A DNA stretch of 64,000 bases from the NCBI RefSeq assembly GCF_032586235.1, contig NZ_JAWHTD010000003.1, forward strand, positions 124,001 through 188,000. The letters run 5' to 3'. The notes beneath the pieces are model-generated. The model worked only from the letters and a program-made list of their open reading frames with translations, did no database searches and was not told where the DNA came from. This DNA comes from Aestuariicoccus sp032586235. GTDB lineage: Bacteria; Pseudomonadota; Alphaproteobacteria; Rhodobacterales; Rhodobacteraceae. Made by a program: the position numbers and the translations under genes. Below, piece after piece: positions 62,239 through 64,000 of this stretch; position 1 is the stretch's first letter; the number at the start of each line of letters is the position of its first letter.

Positions 62239-63915
62239 TCAGAACAGGCCTTCGATCTGCCCGTCCGCATTCAGCCGGATGTTTTCCGCCGACGGCACGC
62301 GCGGCAGGCCCGGCATGGTCATGATCTCGCCGCAGACCACCACGACAAAGCCTGCACCCGCGGACAGCCGCACCTCGCGGACCGGCACGGTAAAGCCCGT
62401 GGGCGCGCCGCGGCGGTTCGGATCGGTTGTGAACGAGTACTGCGTCTTGGCCATGCAAACCGGCAGGTGACCATAGCCCTGATCCTCCCACAGCTTCAGC
62501 TGATCGAGGATCTTCTGGTCCATATCCGCCGCATCGGCGCGATAGATCTTCTGCGCGATGGTCTGGACCTTGTCGGCCAGCGACATCTCGTCGGGATAGA
62601 TCGGGGCGAAGTTCGCCTCACCCTTCTCGGCCACCTCGACCACCTTCGCCGCCAGATCCGCCGAGCCTTCCGAACCCAGCTCCCAATGGCGGCTCAGCAC
62701 CGCCTCGGCGCCCTGGCCCGCGACGTAATCCCTGACCGCCTGAACCTCGGCGTCGGTGTCGGTGACGAAGTGGTTGATCGCCACGACCACCGGAACGCCA
62801 AAGCTTTTGACGTTTTCGATATGGCGGCCCAGGTTGGCGCAGCCGGCCTTCACGGCCTCGACATTCTCGGCCCCCAGATCGGCCTTGGCCACGCCGCCGT
62901 TCATCTTCATCGCCCGCACCGTGGCCACCACGACCACCGCCGACGGGGCCAGACCCGCCTTGCGGCACTTGATGTTCATGAACTTCTCGGCGCCCAGGTC
63001 GGCGCCGAAGCCCGCCTCGGTCACCACGTAATCGGCCAGTTTCAGCGCGGTCGACGTGGCGATGACCGAATTGCAGCCATGCGCGATATTGGCGAAGGGC
63101 CCTCCGTGCACGAAGGCGGGGTTGTTTTCCAGCGTCTGCACGAGGTTGGGCTGCATCGCATCCTTCAAGAGCACGGTCATCGCGCCCTCGGCCTTGATGT
63201 CGCGGCAATAGACCGGCGACCGGTCACGGCGATAAGCCACGATCATGTCGCCCAGGCGCTGCTCCAGGTCCTTGAGATCCCTGGCCAGGCACAGGATCGC
63301 CATGACCTCGGAGGCCACGGTGATGTCGAACCCCGCCTCGCGCGGGAAGCCGTTGGCCACCCCGCCCAGCGACGCGGTGATCTGGCGCAGCGCGCGGTCG
63401 TTCATGTCGACAACCCGGCGCCAGACGACGCGGCGCACGTCGATCTCAAGCTCGTTGCCCCAATAGACATGGTTGTCGATCATCGCCGACAGCAGGCTGT
63501 GGGCCGAGGTGATGGCGTGGAAATCGCCGGTGAAATGCAGGTTCATGTCTTCCATCGGCACGATCTGGGCATGGCCGCCGCCGGCGGCCCCACCCTTCAT
63601 GCCGAAGTTCGGGCCGAGGCTGGCCTCGCGGATGCAGATCATCGCCTTCTTGCCGATGCGGTTCAGACCGTCGCCCAGCCCCACCGTGGTGGTGGTCTTG
63701 CCCTCGCCCGCGGGCGTCGGGTTGATCGCCGTGACCAGGATCAGCTTGCCGTCGGCGCGGTCCTGCACCGAGTTGATGAAGCTCTGGCTGACCTTCGCCT
63801 TGTCGTGGCCATAGGGCAGCAGGTCGTCCGACCCGATGCCGATCTTTTCGCCGATCTCCTGGATCGGACGTTTCTTCGCCTCGCGGGCGATCTCGATGTC
63901 GGTCTTGAAGCTCAT
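62239..63915 (-). CDS. fhs: Formate-tetrahydrofolate ligase
   Basis: A 558-residue enzyme that joins formate and THF with ATP. The start at 63915 (MSFKTDIEIAREAKKRPI) gives the normal family length. The P-loop is TAINPTPAGEGKTTTTVGLG; other parts are REASLGPNFGMKGGAAGGGH, FTGDFHAITSAHSLLSAM and VVVAINHFVTDTDAEVQ. It produces 10-formyl-THF and in relatives is used in C1 oxidation and formate assimilation. folD follows downstream. Confidence 0.97.
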   Translation of the reverse strand: MSFKTDIEIAREAKKRPIQEIGEKIGIGSDDLLPYGHDKAKVSQSFINSVQDRADGKLILVTAINPTPAGEGKTTTTVGLGDGLNRIGKKAMICIREASLGPNFGMKGGAAGGGHAQIVPMEDMNLHFTGDFHAITSAHSLLSAMIDNHVYWGNELEIDVRRVVWRRVVDMNDRALRQITASLGGVANGFPREAGFDITVASEVMAILCLARDLKDLEQRLGDMIVAYRRDRSPVYCRDIKAEGAMTVLLKDAMQPNLVQTLENNPAFVHGGPFANIAHGCNSVIATSTALKLADYVVTEAGFGADLGAEKFMNIKCRKAGLAPSAVVVVATVRAMKMNGGVAKADLGAENVEAVKAGCANLGRHIENVKSFGVPVVVAINHFVTDTDAEVQAVRDYVAGQGAEAVLSRHWELGSEGSADLAAKVVEVAEKGEANFAPIYPDEMSLADKVQTIAQKIYRADAADMDQKILDQLKLWEDQGYGHLPVCMAKTQYSFTTDPNRRGAPTGFTVPVREVRLSAGAGFVVVVCGEIMTMPGLPRVPSAENIRLNADGQIEGLF

Positions 63916-64000
63916 GTGGCGTCCCCGTTGCACGCTGTGATCTGACTTGCCAAAGCCATATCCCCGCAGACAAGTCTCCAACGCGGCGAATCCGACATTT

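Overview
The window is GC-rich chromosomal DNA from an alphaproteobacterium. It most likely comes from the order Rhodobacterales (Roseobacter-type Rhodobacteraceae). The evidence is the SAM/SAH-type riboswitch in front of metK, the rpsA-ihfB-lapA-trpF gene order, the irr/fabA divergent pair, the phoH-ybeY-corC-lnt block, the family-typical GC-rich intergenic palindromes and a CP4-like EPSP synthase. No phage, transposase, CRISPR array or rRNA operon was seen; nearly everything looks like vertically inherited core genome.

Layout. 1-4.6 kb: the 3' part of an M16 protease gene, a GNAT acetyltransferase, a UlaG-like metallo-beta-lactamase-fold protein, an FAD-linked oxidase and a convergent lytic transglycosylase. 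5.0-17.3 kb: a Tad/Flp (type IVb) pilus locus with three tandem Flp prepilins, cpaB, cpaC, an OmpA-type lipoprotein, cpaE (tadZ), cpaF (tadA), tadB, tadC, two TPR lipoproteins, the prepilin peptidase (tadV/cpaA) and an extra AAA+ ATPase. Terminators follow the pilins, cpaB and the ATPase gene. A tRNA-Met(CAT) follows, then a decayed cupredoxin-like gene with at least three frameshifts.

18-23.6 kb: an SRAP-family protein, a methyltransferase, a UshA-type 5'-nucleotidase, a DUF952 protein, pyrD and an ArsC-family protein. 23.6-31 kb (minus strand): rpsA, ihfB, a LapA-domain protein and trpF; then cmk, a small membrane protein, aroA, trmB and a histidine phosphatase. 31-40 kb (minus): an HExxH-containing secreted protein, metK with its riboswitch, lnt, corC, ybeY, phoH-like ybeZ, a lipoprotein/OmpA pair sharing a small domain, and miaB. 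40-45 kb: a glycosyltransferase-like gene, fabI, fabB, a cytochrome c, fabA and the divergent regulator irr. 45-51.5 kb: tamA-tamB.

51.6-54.6 kb holds the most unusual metabolic unit: a tightly overlapping operon of a diaminopropionate-ammonia-lyase-like PLP enzyme, an M24 peptidase-fold hydrolase and a two-cysteine Asp/Glu-racemase-family enzyme. Its substrate cannot be read from the sequence. An aldo/keto reductase and an overlapping CoA-transferase/nitroreductase pair follow. 57.5-60.7 kb has the ligase-associated helicase and PdeM endonuclease without their usual ligase and exonuclease, then a PaaI thioesterase. The window ends with folD and fhs (one-carbon metabolism), separated by a large inverted repeat.
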